This document shows, piece after piece, positions 7,871 through 16,762 of a stretch of 64,000 nt of DNA. A program made the translations under genes and the position numbers. The notes beneath the pieces were generated by a model. The model was given only the letters and a program-made list of their open reading frames with translations. It was not told the DNA's origin and made no database searches. The stretch comes from Streptomyces kanamyceticus (GTDB lineage: Bacteria; Actinomycetota; Actinomycetes; Streptomycetales; Streptomycetaceae), in the NCBI RefSeq assembly GCF_008704495.1, contig NZ_CP023699.1:4774001-4838000 (forward strand), written 5' to 3'. The first letter of the stretch is position 1; the number at the start of each line of letters is the position of its first letter.

Positions 7871-10276
7871 TCAGGGACCGTTGTGCAGGTCCCAGATCCA
7901 TACTCCGCCTACCCACTTTCCGGGGCGGCCAAGGAGCGCGTCCACGGTCGCGCGCAGTTCCGTGTCGTGCTGCTGCGGCGCGAGGACCAGGAGGCCCGCC
8001 TTCCAGAACTCCAGGTCCTTGCGGGCGGCGGCCCGCCAGGCGGGCGTGACCTTCGGTACGCGGCCGAGCTCGCGGACGTCGTGCAGGAGGTTGGAGGTGT
8101 TGCGCGGCACGGGTCCGTAGATGCCGATGCGGTCCGGGCCCCAGGGTCCGTTGAAGTAGCCGCCGGGGAGGCGGAAGCCCAGGTCGGCGGTGGTCTGCCA
8201 GTGCAGGGCCTCGGCGCTCGCTGGCTCCGGCACGGGCACCGGGACGAGGGTCTCGTCGGGGCCGAGGTACGTCCGCCAGGTGCCGTCCGCGATGAACGGC
8301 GGCACCTCGATCCGGTCCACGGCCTTCAGCGGCGTGGGCACGATCGGCAGGAGCGCGAGGGCGACGGCCGCGAGCCCCAGGTGGCGCCCCCGCCCCCGGG
8401 AGGCGAGCAGCCGCGCGAGCGCCAGCGCGAGGAGCATGCCGAGCGCCGGGGCGCACACCATCGCCACCCGCGATTCGATGACCGATTCGAAGAGCGGCCG
8501 CCCCGCGAGGGCCTTCCAGGGCCCCGGCAGGACGATGTCCGTCAGCGGGATGCGGATCTTCTGCCCGAGGGAGAGCAGCGCGGCGCCGCACACCGTGAAC
8601 GCGAGCGCCTTGACGACGGCGCGGTCCCAGAGGCGTACGACGATCGCGAAGGAGAGCGCCACCAGGGGCCAGCCGAAGAACGCGTTCTCCTCGGTGGGGT
8701 TCATGGCGAGGCCCTGGACGCTCTCCGCGCTGCCCGCCAGGGAGCGCTCGGCGAAGGAGATCAGGGCGAGCGGGCTGTTGCCCGCGTTGTCGCCGTGCAG
8801 CACGCTCTTGTAGCTCTGCGCGCCGAAGAACTGCCACCACAGCGGGTACGCCACGAGCGGCACGGTCACCGCGAGGGCGACCCCGATGCCCTTGGCCAGC
8901 GGCCGCCACGCCGCGCGCGCCAGGTCGGGGCGGGCCACCGCGTAGCCGACGGCGAAGAGCAGCATGCCGAGGGCGGCGAGCAGCAGCGGCTCCTCGCCGA
9001 GGAAGATCTGGTACGTCACGAAGAGGCCGAGCAGCACCCCGTCGTGGACGACGCGGGTGCCCTCGCAGAGCCGCAGCGCCCTGTCGATGATCAGCGGGAT
9101 CATGAACAGGACGATGAAGTTGGGGTGGGCGTTCGCGTGGCTGACCATCGGGGGCGCGAAGGCGGCGAGGGCCGCGCCGACGGCGGCCGCGCCCCGGTGT
9201 CGTACGAGCCGCCGCAGGATCAGCCAGTACCAGGCGACGGCGGTGGCGGCGAGCCCCCCGGTCATGGCCACGTTCAGGGCGACCGCGGGGCCGAACAGCC
9301 AGGTCACGGGGGCCAGCGGGACGGAGAGGCCGAGCATGACCGTGTTGGCCATGAGGTTCACGCCGTCGGGGAAGTTCTGCAGGGTGGTGAAGAGCGGATC
9401 GTGCAGGTGGCGGACGTTGTCGGCCGTCACCGCGAAGAACCACTCCCACTGGTTCTGGTCCTGCATGGAGTCGGGGATGTAGCGCCCGCCGGGGTCCACC
9501 CAGCGGCCCGAGTAGAGCACGAACGCGAGGGCCAGGAAGAAGGCCGCGACGACGACGTCCGCACGCCGGACGGCACGCGCCTTGAGGAGGGTCAGTTCGG
9601 CCAGGACGCGGACGTAGTCCAGGGGGCGGACCTTGGAGCCCTCCTGGTGGGACCAGCGCACCGGGACCTCGGCGACCGACCAGCCGGCGCGCCGGAAGTA
9701 CTGCAGTATCTCGACGTCGATGCCCCAGCCCCGCAGCCGGGACTCGGCGAACGCCTCACGGGCCAGGTCGCCGTCGAAGAGCTTGAACCCGCACTGGGTG
9801 TCGCGCACTCCGGGGACGGCGACCGTGCGTATGAGGAAGTTGCCGGTACGCCCCAGGAGCTCGCGCAGCCGGTGCTGGTGGGTGCCGATGTCCGCGCCAG
9901 GCCTCGCCCGGGAGCCGATCGCGGCCGCGTGCCCCTCGCCGAGCGCCTTGGCGAGGTCGTCGAGCTCCTCGATGGGGGCGGCGAGGTCGGCGTCCGTGAT
10001 CAGGACGAGGCGGCCGTAGGAGGCGAGGACGCCGAGGCGCAGGGCGTGGCCCTTGCCGCGGTTGCGGTCGCCGCTGACGAGGTGGACGCGAGGGTCCTCG
10101 GCGGCCGTCTCCGCCGCGATCTGAGCGGTGCGGTCGGTGGAGCCGTCGTCCACGACGATCAGCTCCCACTCGCCGTGGTCCGAGGACTCCAGGTGCTCCC
10201 GGATCGCGGCAAGGGTGGGGCCCAGGCGCCGCTCCTCGTTGTAGGCGGGGACGACGACGGTGAGATCGACGTTCAT
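7871..10276 (-). CDS. Bifunctional membrane glycosyltransferase: GT2 (polyprenyl-phosphate hexosyltransferase type) fused to a GT-C-like polytopic domain
   Basis: The 801-aa protein has two parts. Residues 1 to about 235 are a family 2 glycosyltransferase of the ALG5/DPM type: VVVPAYNEERR, VVDDGSTDRT, GKGHALRLG and LITDADLAAPIEELDDL hold the nucleotide-sugar and metal sites. The rest has about ten membrane segments with loops such as GRYIPDSMQDQNQWEWFFAV and NFPDGVNLMANTVMLG, resembling lipid-linked-sugar GT-C enzymes. The likely job is to make a polyprenyl-phosphate sugar and transfer it outside the membrane; the acceptor is unknown. Its ATG overlaps the stop of the GntR regulator gene as ATGA, suggesting joint expression. 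Confidence 0.82.
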   Translation of the reverse strand: MNVDLTVVVPAYNEERRLGPTLAAIREHLESSDHGEWELIVVDDGSTDRTAQIAAETAAEDPRVHLVSGDRNRGKGHALRLGVLASYGRLVLITDADLAAPIEELDDLAKALGEGHAAAIGSRARPGADIGTHQHRLRELLGRTGNFLIRTVAVPGVRDTQCGFKLFDGDLAREAFAESRLRGWGIDVEILQYFRRAGWSVAEVPVRWSHQEGSKVRPLDYVRVLAELTLLKARAVRRADVVVAAFFLALAFVLYSGRWVDPGGRYIPDSMQDQNQWEWFFAVTADNVRHLHDPLFTTLQNFPDGVNLMANTVMLGLSVPLAPVTWLFGPAVALNVAMTGGLAATAVAWYWLILRRLVRHRGAAAVGAALAAFAPPMVSHANAHPNFIVLFMIPLIIDRALRLCEGTRVVHDGVLLGLFVTYQIFLGEEPLLLAALGMLLFAVGYAVARPDLARAAWRPLAKGIGVALAVTVPLVAYPLWWQFFGAQSYKSVLHGDNAGNSPLALISFAERSLAGSAESVQGLAMNPTEENAFFGWPLVALSFAIVVRLWDRAVVKALAFTVCGAALLSLGQKIRIPLTDIVLPGPWKALAGRPLFESVIESRVAMVCAPALGMLLALALARLLASRGRGRHLGLAAVALALLPIVPTPLKAVDRIEVPPFIADGTWRTYLGPDETLVPVPVPEPASAEALHWQTTADLGFRLPGGYFNGPWGPDRIGIYGPVPRNTSNLLHDVRELGRVPKVTPAWRAAARKDLEFWKAGLLVLAPQQHDTELRATVDALLGRPGKWVGGVWIWDLHNGP

Positions 10277-10971
10277 TCAGCGGCCAGCCGCTCGATGAGC
10301 CCCAGGGAGTGCGCGTTGTACTCCCTCACGATGTCGTGGGCGCCGCGCGGATCGCGGTGCGCCAGCGCGTCGACCAGCTCGGTGTGCCGGGACCAGAGTC
10401 TGCCGCGCAGGTCACCGCCGTTGCGGTCGCTCTCGCGGCGGAGGTGGGTGACAGCGCAGACCCAGGACTTCACCCGGAGCCTGTGCAGGAAGTCCGAGAG
10501 GTAGGGGTTGCCGAAGAGGGCGCTGAGCTCGCGCCAGAAGCGCAGGTCGTAGCCGATCAGTACGTTGAGGTCGCCCGCGCAGGCCGCGCGGGCCGCTTCC
10601 TCGCCCCTGCGGCGTACGGAGATGAGGGCCTCGCCCGCGTCCGGGCGGGCGTCGCCGTTCGCCATGAGCTCCCGGAAGATGCCGTCCGCGACGAGGCCGC
10701 GGGCCTCCAGCATGCCGCGGTAGTCGTCGAGGGTGTGCTCGTGGACGCGGAAGCCGCGGTGCTGGTCGGCGTCCAGGAGGCCCTGCGCGGTGAGGTTGAC
10801 CAGGGCCTCGCGGACCGGGGTCGCGGAGACGCCGTACTGCTCGGCGATCTCCTTGACCGTGAACTCCTGGCCCGGCTCGAGTCTGCCCGCGAGCACTTCG
10901 TCGCGGAGCGCGTCGGCGATCTGCTGGCGCAGAGTGCTGCGGATGACGGCGGGGCCGTCGGTGCCGGGCAT
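10273..10971 (-). CDS. GntR family transcriptional regulator (FadR/FCD subfamily)
   Basis: The 232-aa protein has an N-terminal winged helix (LRQQIADALRDEVLAGRLEP, then YGVSATPVREALVNLTAQGL, residues about 12-75). An all-helical FCD ligand domain follows, including LRFWRELSALFGNPYLSDFL. FCD regulators bind small carboxylates and repress nearby catabolic genes. I chose ATG at 10971 (MPGTDGPA), behind GGGGG, rather than 11022. It is coupled by ATGA to the glycosyltransferase gene downstream and lies 94 bases from the end of an aminotransferase gene upstream on the same strand. The target and ligand are not evident; the aminotransferase is the more usual kind of partner. Confidence 0.88.
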   Translation of the reverse strand: MPGTDGPAVIRSTLRQQIADALRDEVLAGRLEPGQEFTVKEIAEQYGVSATPVREALVNLTAQGLLDADQHRGFRVHEHTLDDYRGMLEARGLVADGIFRELMANGDARPDAGEALISVRRRGEEAARAACAGDLNVLIGYDLRFWRELSALFGNPYLSDFLHRLRVKSWVCAVTHLRRESDRNGGDLRGRLWSRHTELVDALAHRDPRGAHDIVREYNAHSLGLIERLAAE

Positions 10972-11064
10972 CTGGGTTCCCCCACGGAGTCTGACGTGGT
11001 CGGTCGTCTTGCTTACGAGCACGTCAGACTACGTGGTCCGGGTTCCCCGGGGCCGGGGCCTCCT

Positions 11065-12420
11065 TTACGCCGTGTGCTCGTCCGCGACCGACAGCGCCGC
11101 GTCCAGGGCCGCCAGGCCCTCCTTCGCCTCCGTCTCCGTGATGTTGCACGGGGGCACGACGTGGGTGCGGTTCATGTTGATGAAGGGCCACAGGCCGTGC
11201 TTCTTGGCGGCGGCGCCGAAGGCGGCCATGGGGGCGTTGGCCTCGCCGGTGGCGTTGTAGGGGACCAGGGGCTCGCGGGTTTCCCGGTTCTTCACCAGCT
11301 CAAGAGCCCAGAACATGCCGACGCCGCGCACCTCGCCGACCGACGGGTGGCGCTCGGCGAGGGCGCGCAGGCCCGGCTCGATGACCTGGGCGCCGAGGTT
11401 CGCCGCGTGGTCGACGACGCCCTCGTCCGCCATGACGTTGAGCGTGGCGACGGCCGCGGCGCAGGCCAGCGGGTGGCCGGAGTAGGTGAGCCCGCCCGGG
11501 TAGGGGCGCTTGGCGAAGGTCTCCGCGATCTCGCCGGAGATGGCGACGCCGCCCAGCGGTACGTACCCGGAGTTCACGCCCTTCGCGAAGGTCATCAGGT
11601 CCGGCGTGACGTCGAAGAGGTCGGCGGCGAACCACTCGCCGGTGCGGCCGAAACCGGCCATGACCTCGTCGAGGACGAAGACGATGCCGTACTTGTCGCA
11701 CAGCGCGCGCACGCCCGCGAGGTAGCCGGGCGGCGGGATCATGATGCCCGCGGTGCCGGGCACGGTCTCCAGGATGATCGCCGCGACGGTCTGGGCGCCC
11801 TCGAAGACGATGGTGTCCTCCAGGTGCTGGAGCGCGCGCTCGCACTCCTGCCGCTCCGTCTCCGCGTAGAACCGGGAGCGGTAGAGGTACGGCGCCCAGA
11901 AGTGGACGACGCCCGCGGTGCCGGTGTCGGAGGCCCAGCGGCGCGGGTCACCGGTGAGGTTGATGGCCTGCTGGGTACCGCCGTGGTACGAGCGGTAGGC
12001 GGCGAGCACCTTGGGCCGGCCCGTGTGCAGACGGGCCATGCGCGTGGCGTGCTCGACGGCGTCGGCGCCGCCGTTCGTGAAGAAGATCTTGTCCAGGTCG
12101 CCGGGGGTCCGCTCGGCGATGAGGCGTGCGGCCTCGGAGCGGGCCTCGACGGCGAAGGCGGGCGCGAACGTCGTCATCGTCGCCGCCTGCTCCTGGATCG
12201 CGGCGACGACCTTCGGGTGCTGGTACCCGATGTTGGTGTAGACGAGGCCGCTGGTGAAGTCGAGGTAGCGGTTGCCTTCGTAGTCCCAGAAGTACGAGCC
12301 TTCGGCACCGGCGACGGCGAGCGGGTCGATGAGCTCCTGCGCGGACCAGGAGTGGAACACGTGCGCGCGGTCCGCGGCCTTCACGGCGGCGCCGACCTGC
12401 GGATTCGGCTGAGGGGTCAT
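11065..12420 (-). CDS. Class III PLP-dependent aminotransferase (aspartate aminotransferase family, omega-amino-acid type)
   Basis: This is a fold-type I, class III aminotransferase of 451 aa. The PLP lysine lies in LMTFAKGVNSGYVPLGGV and the cofactor aspartate in VFVLDEVMAGFGRTGEW. FTNGGADAVEHATRMAR contributes the phosphate site. Such enzymes move the terminal amino group of beta-alanine, GABA, taurine or diamines to pyruvate or 2-oxoglutarate; the exact substrate cannot be read from sequence. I chose ATG at 12420 (MTPQPNPQ) because the alignment to the family begins a few residues later and the longer frame has no conserved N-terminus. The GntR gene directly downstream on the same strand may regulate it. 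Confidence 0.9.
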   Translation of the reverse strand: MTPQPNPQVGAAVKAADRAHVFHSWSAQELIDPLAVAGAEGSYFWDYEGNRYLDFTSGLVYTNIGYQHPKVVAAIQEQAATMTTFAPAFAVEARSEAARLIAERTPGDLDKIFFTNGGADAVEHATRMARLHTGRPKVLAAYRSYHGGTQQAINLTGDPRRWASDTGTAGVVHFWAPYLYRSRFYAETERQECERALQHLEDTIVFEGAQTVAAIILETVPGTAGIMIPPPGYLAGVRALCDKYGIVFVLDEVMAGFGRTGEWFAADLFDVTPDLMTFAKGVNSGYVPLGGVAISGEIAETFAKRPYPGGLTYSGHPLACAAAVATLNVMADEGVVDHAANLGAQVIEPGLRALAERHPSVGEVRGVGMFWALELVKNRETREPLVPYNATGEANAPMAAFGAAAKKHGLWPFINMNRTHVVPPCNITETEAKEGLAALDAALSVADEHTA

Positions 12421-12555
12421 GGGCCCGAGGGTAAGTGTCCGGGGAGTGGACACGACATGGGCGTCTTGTCTGACGTGCGGGACGTAACCCGACAATGTGT
12501 CGTGCGACTGGCTGGAACGGTGGGGTAGGCGCGGGGTCCACGGGGCTGGTGTTTT

Positions 12556-12574
12556 GCGCAGTTCCCCGCGCCCC
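12556..12574 (+). repeat. Copy 1 of the 19-nt dispersed intergenic repeat
   Basis: The sequence GCGCAGTTCCCCGCGCCCC occurs here and, identically, at five more places in the window. Here it is followed by two CCCCTTACGGGGC palindromes (to about 12600). It lies between the start of the aminotransferase gene and the end of the 12606-13130 gene, both on the minus strand, where a terminator for the latter is expected. Confidence 0.85.
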
Positions 12575-12605
12575 TTACGGGGCCCGCCCCTTACGGGGCC
12601 CTCTC

Positions 12606-13130
12606 TCAGTCGTCGTCCGTGTCCGGGATCACCTTGGCTTGGGGGCCCTGCTGGGTGCAGTGGATTTCGTAGTGGAGGTCCGGCTGTTCGTCGTCGTCGG
12701 CCGGCTCGGCCTCCAGGCGGGCCACTGCCGCTGGGCCGCGCTCCACGTCGTCGTCTATGTGGAAGCCGTCGGCCGGGCTCCAGGAGATCAGGCGTACGGT
12801 TCCGTCCTGGCGGCACTCCACCGTCGCGGAGCCGCCGGTGAATCGGACGGTGGACCGCTCGGCGGCGGGCGGGGTAGGCGGGGAACTGGGCTTGGCGGAT
12901 CCCGTCGCCGTACTCGGAGAGCCCGGGTCCGCCGGGGCGTTCGACGCGCGGGCCAGTGCCCTGCGGACCGCCGCCTCGTCCAGCGGACGACTGTGCGCGG
13001 CGTCACCGCCGTCCGCGTCCGCACCGGCCAACTGCCAGGCGCCGAGCGCCCCCGCCGCCGTGCCCACGGCCACCCACGCGGCGGTGACGACGGCGCTTCG
13101 CCACTTCCTCATCCCGCCACTGTGCCGCAT
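12606..13130 (-). CDS. Membrane-anchored or secreted hypothetical protein
   Basis: The 174-aa protein starts MRHSGGMRKWRSAVVTAAWV and has one N-terminal hydrophobic helix (about residues 10-33, ending near LAGADADGG). A Pro/Ser-rich linker (about 60-90) leads to a C-terminal domain with two cysteines (VECRQDG and IHCTQQG) that could form a disulfide outside the cell. I recognise no family. The gene is divergent from the response regulator at 13195, with 64 bases between the starts. It could therefore share control with, or be a target of, that two-component system. This is inference from position only. Confidence 0.7.
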   Translation of the reverse strand: MRHSGGMRKWRSAVVTAAWVAVGTAAGALGAWQLAGADADGGDAAHSRPLDEAAVRRALARASNAPADPGSPSTATGSAKPSSPPTPPAAERSTVRFTGGSATVECRQDGTVRLISWSPADGFHIDDDVERGPAAVARLEAEPADDDEQPDLHYEIHCTQQGPQAKVIPDTDDD

Positions 13131-13194
13131 CGTTTCCTAACGCCCGGTTAAGCCCCCGGAAAACTCCGGTTCCGCCCCTGACTACGGTGGTTGT

Positions 13195-13908
13195 ATGGCA
13201 CATCTTCTCGTTGTCGAGGACGATCCCCAGCTCCGCGGCGCCCTGGTACGGGCCCTGCGCGACAAGGGCCACGCGGTGGCGACCGCGCCGAGCGGCATGG
13301 CGGGCCTGGACGCGGCGGTGACGGACAGGCCCGACCTGGTCGTACTCGACCTCGGCCTGCCGGACGTCGACGGCGCCCAGGTCCTGCGCATGCTGCGCGC
13401 GATCAGCGACGTCCCGGTCATCGTGGCGACGGCCCGCGACGACGAGCCGGAGATGGTCACGGTCCTTGAGGCGGGCGCGGACGACTACATCATCAAGCCC
13501 TTCGGCGCCGCCCAACTGGACGCCCGCGTCAAGGCGGTGCTCCGTCGCCTCGGCATGACGGAGACGGAGGACCCCCTGCTCGTCGGAGACCTCCGGATCG
13601 ACCCGGCGTCCCGCGAGGTGGCCCTGTCGGACGCGACGATCGACCTCACGCCGCGCGAGTTCGACCTCCTCGCCTACCTGGCCCGCCGGGCCGGCCAGGT
13701 GGTCTCCCGCCGCGAACTCCTCGCCGAGGTCTGGCAACAGCCCCTGGGCGGCGCGGACAAGACGGTCGACGTCCACCTCTCCTGGCTGCGCCGCAAACTG
13801 GGCGAGACGGCCCAGTCCCCCCGCTACCTCCACACGGTCCGCACGGTGGGCGTGAAGCTCGCGGCACCGGACACCCCGCACGCACCAGACGCCCCGGACA
13901 CCCCCTGA
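13195..13908 (+). CDS. OmpR/PhoB-family response regulator
   Basis: The 237-aa protein has a receiver domain (LLVVEDDPQLRGAL; the phospho-acceptor Asp is in LVVLDLGLPDVDG, about residue 51; the Lys is in DDYIIKPFG). A winged-helix DNA-binding domain follows (LTPREFDLLAYLARRAGQVV, then DKTVDVHLSWLRRKLGE, about 140-225). The stop overlaps the start of the histidine kinase gene as TGATG, so the pair is translationally coupled. The input signal is unknown. The closest candidates for targets are the divergent secreted protein gene at 12606-13130 and the convergent VTC/DUF4956 genes. Confidence 0.95.
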   Translation: MAHLLVVEDDPQLRGALVRALRDKGHAVATAPSGMAGLDAAVTDRPDLVVLDLGLPDVDGAQVLRMLRAISDVPVIVATARDDEPEMVTVLEAGADDYIIKPFGAAQLDARVKAVLRRLGMTETEDPLLVGDLRIDPASREVALSDATIDLTPREFDLLAYLARRAGQVVSRRELLAEVWQQPLGGADKTVDVHLSWLRRKLGETAQSPRYLHTVRTVGVKLAAPDTPHAPDAPDTP

Positions 13909-15215
13909 TGCGCCGCAGCCTCCTCCTCCTGACGGCGGCGACCACCGCCCTGGTCCTCACCGCCCTCCTGGTCCCCCTGACCCTCCTCACCCGCACCCAC
14001 GCCGCCGACCGGGCGACCGCGGAGGCGACGGCGCGGGCCCAGTGGGTGGCCCACGCCATCGGTCCCGCCCTGGCCACCTCCAGCGAGAGGGAGACCGCCG
14101 AGCAGACCGTGGAGAGCGTCAACGGCACGCACCTGCCCGCCACTTCACTGATCCTGGCGAACGACACGACCATCGGCCAGGAGGAGCACCACACCACTCC
14201 TGTCACCGACGCCGTCCGCCTCGCCCGCACCGGCCGCGCCTTCACCTACGAACCGAAGACCGGCGGCCGCCAGATCCTGGTCCCCGTGCAGGGCGCCAAG
14301 GACGGCACGGCGGTGGTCCAAGTGACGGTCACCGAGCAGCAGTTGTACGCGGGCACCCTCGCTCCCTGGCTGGCCATGGCGGGCATCGGCGTGGGCCTCG
14401 TACTCCTCGGCCTGCTCCTGGCCGACCGGCTCGGTGCCCGTCTGGTGGGCGCGACCCGCCGCCTCGCCCGCACCGCCGACCGCCTGGCGGCGGGCGATCT
14501 GACGGCCAGGGCCACCCCCGAGGGCCCGCCCGAACTCCGCCTGGTGGCGGGCGAACTGAACCGCCTGGCCGCCCGCATCGACGAACTCCTCACCGCCGAA
14601 CGCGAGAACGCCGCCGACCTCGCCCACCGCCTGCGCACCCCGGTGGCCGCCCTGCGCCTGGACGCGGAGACGCTCCGCGACGCGGACGAGGCGGACCGCA
14701 TCGCCGCGGACGTCACGGCGCTGGAACGGAGCGTGGACGACGTCATCCGCAAGGCGAGACGCCCGCTGCGCGAGACACCGCGCGCGGACCTGGCGGCGGT
14801 GGCGCGCGAACGGGCGGCGTTCTGGCTCCCGTTGGCAGAGGACCAGAACCGTACGACCGCGACGAGGACGCCTCCCGAGGCCGCCCCGGTCCTGGTCCCC
14901 GTGCCGGAGGACGAACTGGCGGCGGCCCTGGACGCGCTCATCGGCAACGTCCTCGACCACACCCCGCAGGGCACGCCGTTCACCGTCGTGGTCCGCAGGA
15001 CGGCGGACGACAGGGCGGAGCTGACCGTCGCCGACGAGGGCCCGGGCTTCCCCGACGGAACGGCCCCCGACCGCGGCACGAGCGGCGCGGGCTCCACGGG
15101 CCTCGGCCTGGACATCGCACGCCGCACGGCCGAGGAGGCGGACGGCGGCTTCGAGACGACGAGCACCCCGCAGGGCGCCCGCGTCACGCTGACGTTCCCC
15201 CTCGCTCAGCCGTGA
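13908..15215 (+). CDS. Sensor histidine kinase (HAMP type)
   Basis: The 435-aa membrane kinase is the partner of the response regulator just upstream. It has a first membrane helix (about 3-28) and a periplasmic-side sensor region of roughly 125 residues (including THLPATSLILAND). A second helix (about 155-178), a HAMP region, and the dimerisation/phosphorylation helix with the phospho-His in DLAHRLRTPVAALRLDAE follow. The ATPase has N (IGNVLDHTP), G1 (VADEGPGFP) and G2 (GSTGLGLDIARRTA) boxes. All catalytic elements are present. The ligand sensed is unknown. Confidence 0.94.
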   Translation: MRRSLLLLTAATTALVLTALLVPLTLLTRTHAADRATAEATARAQWVAHAIGPALATSSERETAEQTVESVNGTHLPATSLILANDTTIGQEEHHTTPVTDAVRLARTGRAFTYEPKTGGRQILVPVQGAKDGTAVVQVTVTEQQLYAGTLAPWLAMAGIGVGLVLLGLLLADRLGARLVGATRRLARTADRLAAGDLTARATPEGPPELRLVAGELNRLAARIDELLTAERENAADLAHRLRTPVAALRLDAETLRDADEADRIAADVTALERSVDDVIRKARRPLRETPRADLAAVARERAAFWLPLAEDQNRTTATRTPPEAAPVLVPVPEDELAAALDALIGNVLDHTPQGTPFTVVVRRTADDRAELTVADEGPGFPDGTAPDRGTSGAGSTGLGLDIARRTAEEADGGFETTSTPQGARVTLTFPLAQP

Positions 15216-15224
15216 GGTTCCGGC

Positions 15225-16019
15225 TCACGCCGCCCGGGGAAAGGCGGTCCGGACGGCCCGGGCCCACTTGTTGATGCCCAACTCGGGCCGTACGGCGGCG
15301 TACCCGCCGCAGTACTTGGTGAAGTCCGCCGCACGCACCCCGTACCGGTGGAGGACGCGGTCGGCTTCGGTGAGGTGCCCCTTGGTCTTGGTCTCCACGA
15401 GGACGAGACCCGTGTCGGCCGCGGCGGACCGCCCGGAGACCGTGTCGCGCACGACGAGCCCCGCGTCACAGGTGACGCGCTGCCCGTCGGCGACGAACGT
15501 GGCGCGCTGGTAGTCGGTGACCAGCGAGGTGGTGAGCCCGTCGGGCGCCTCCACTCCGTACGACCCGCGCAGCACACCGGCGAGGAAGCCGCGCCTGGCC
15601 TCGTCCAGGACGTGGTCGTCGCCTTCGAGGCGCTGGCGGTGCTTGACGGTCTCGCCGCGCCCGCTCTTCAGCTTGATCTCGAACTGCCGCTCACCGCTGT
15701 CCTGGTAGACGCGCTCACGGATGCGGTAGCGCAGCCGCCGCCCCTGCCGGTGGTCGTGGAAGGTCACGAGATCAGGGGTGTCGTAGTACGTGGAGTGATA
15801 GCGGAACCACCTCTTTCCGCCGACGCTGAGGGACCGGAAGGGGCCTCCGGCGCGGCGTGGATCGGTGAGGAGCGCCGCGAGATCCTCGAAGATCTCGACG
15901 GGCACGAGGTAGCTGTTGTCGTACCGGGCGAGCAGCTCCGCCCTGGCGTTGACCTCGTCAAGCGCGATGGGGTGCGCGGCGAGGGCGGCGCGGCCGATGG
16001 CGCGTACGGCGGGGTTCAC
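15225..16019 (-). CDS. VTC domain protein (bacterial polyphosphate polymerase-like, triphosphate tunnel fold)
   Basis: This 264-aa soluble protein belongs to the VTC/CYTH tunnel superfamily. That family includes the catalytic domain of the eukaryotic VTC polyphosphate polymerase. Basic tunnel residues are visible in KRWFRYHSTYYDTP, RRLRYRIRERVYQ and FEIKLKSGRGETVKHR, followed by LVLVETKTKGH. The start is GTG at 16019, overlapping the stop of the DUF4956 gene as GTGA. The membrane partner and this protein form the usual bacterial pair. A role in polyphosphate or cell-surface chemistry is inferred from the family, not shown. It ends 9 bases from the convergent kinase gene. Confidence 0.83.
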   Translation of the reverse strand: MNPAVRAIGRAALAAHPIALDEVNARAELLARYDNSYLVPVEIFEDLAALLTDPRRAGGPFRSLSVGGKRWFRYHSTYYDTPDLVTFHDHRQGRRLRYRIRERVYQDSGERQFEIKLKSGRGETVKHRQRLEGDDHVLDEARRGFLAGVLRGSYGVEAPDGLTTSLVTDYQRATFVADGQRVTCDAGLVVRDTVSGRSAAADTGLVLVETKTKGHLTEADRVLHRYGVRAADFTKYCGGYAAVRPELGINKWARAVRTAFPRAA

Positions 16020-16663
16020 ACGGTCTCCTTCGGGTGACGGGGGGCGATCGTGTTGGACCGGGTCGTGCGTCGTCGTACCGTCAACTCCCGAGACCGTACG
16101 GAAGGTTCCGGTTGACGGAAACGGACTTCCAGCACCATGAGATCGCGTACGTAGTCGACTTCCTGGACGGTCCATCCCAGGGGCGTTCCGAGGCGCCGCT
16201 CCAGCTCGGCGCGGAGCGGGCCCTCCTCTCGGTGGACGGCGTCAAGGGTGACGATCGCGCGCCGGTCGCGCGCGAACAGCTTCGGGTGGTCGGCGCCGTA
16301 CATCACGGCGAGCAGCACGGCGGCGAGCAGCGCCGCCACGGGCAGGCTCAGGGCGGGCAGTCCGCAGAGCAGCCCGAGGACCAGGGTGATGAAGTAGTAG
16401 GCGACTTCCTGGTGCTGGAGCGCGTCGGAGCGCAGGCGCACGATCGAGAGCACGCCGAAGAGCCCGAAGCCGAGGGCGAGCCCACCGTCCCCGCCGACCG
16501 TGCCGAGCCCCGCGACGACCGCGAACAGGGCGACGTTCAGGGCGAGGTACGCCGGAACGAGCTCGCGCCTGCGGTGTCGTGGATAGAAGACGCCGAAGGT
16601 CAGCAGCGTGACGGCGGCCAGGTCGAGGCCCAGGTGGGCGCTGAGGGTCAGTGTGCTGTCCAT
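16016..16663 (-). CDS. DUF4956 integral membrane protein
   Basis: The 215-aa protein has about four membrane helices in its first 120 residues (LGLDLAAVTLLTFGVFYP, LNVALFAVVAGLGTV, FGLFGVLSIVRLRSDALQ, VLGLLCGLPALSLPVAALL). A cytoplasmic basic domain follows (QEVDYVRDLMVLEVRFRQPE). The conserved SIVRLRSDALQHQEVAYYF loop is typical of DUF4956, which is usually encoded with VTC-domain proteins as here (GTGA overlap). In the VTC complex analogy it would provide the membrane channel or anchor; this is inference. The gene starts at 16663, divergent from the PfpI operon. Confidence 0.85.
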   Translation of the reverse strand: MDSTLTLSAHLGLDLAAVTLLTFGVFYPRHRRRELVPAYLALNVALFAVVAGLGTVGGDGGLALGFGLFGVLSIVRLRSDALQHQEVAYYFITLVLGLLCGLPALSLPVAALLAAVLLAVMYGADHPKLFARDRRAIVTLDAVHREEGPLRAELERRLGTPLGWTVQEVDYVRDLMVLEVRFRQPEPSVRSRELTVRRRTTRSNTIAPRHPKETV

Positions 16664-16724
16664 GCCGAGGACGCTAGGGACGGCCGGGTTAAGGCCGCCC
16701 CCTGAGGACGTTAACGATGCTCAT

Positions 16725-16759
16725 TGACAGCATGCTGCCAGTTTGACAGCATGCTTACA
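16725..16759. promoter_or_regulatory. Twin palindromic operator candidates upstream of the PfpI-MarR operon
   Basis: Two 16-bp imperfect palindromes, TGACAGCATGCTGCCA (16725-16740) and TGACAGCATGCTTACA (16744-16759), share the core AGCATGCT and the TG...CA ends. They are spaced 19 bp centre to centre. Both include TTGACA at the left, so one may overlap a -35 box. They lie between the divergent DUF4956 gene and the PfpI-marR operon. The MarR protein encoded downstream is the obvious candidate to bind here. Confidence 0.6.
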
Positions 16760-16762
16760 TAC

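Noticed and set aside
7308..10504. Very long open frames on both strands over the glycosyltransferase gene (including a 927-residue plus-strand frame)
   Set aside because: They are Arg/Pro/Gly/Ala-rich shadows produced by high-GC third-position bias opposite the real gene, with no family motifs or ribosome sites.
10309..12528. A 739-residue plus-strand frame over the GntR and aminotransferase genes
   Set aside because: It is antisense to two well-supported genes, with composition typical of a shadow frame and no recognisable domain.
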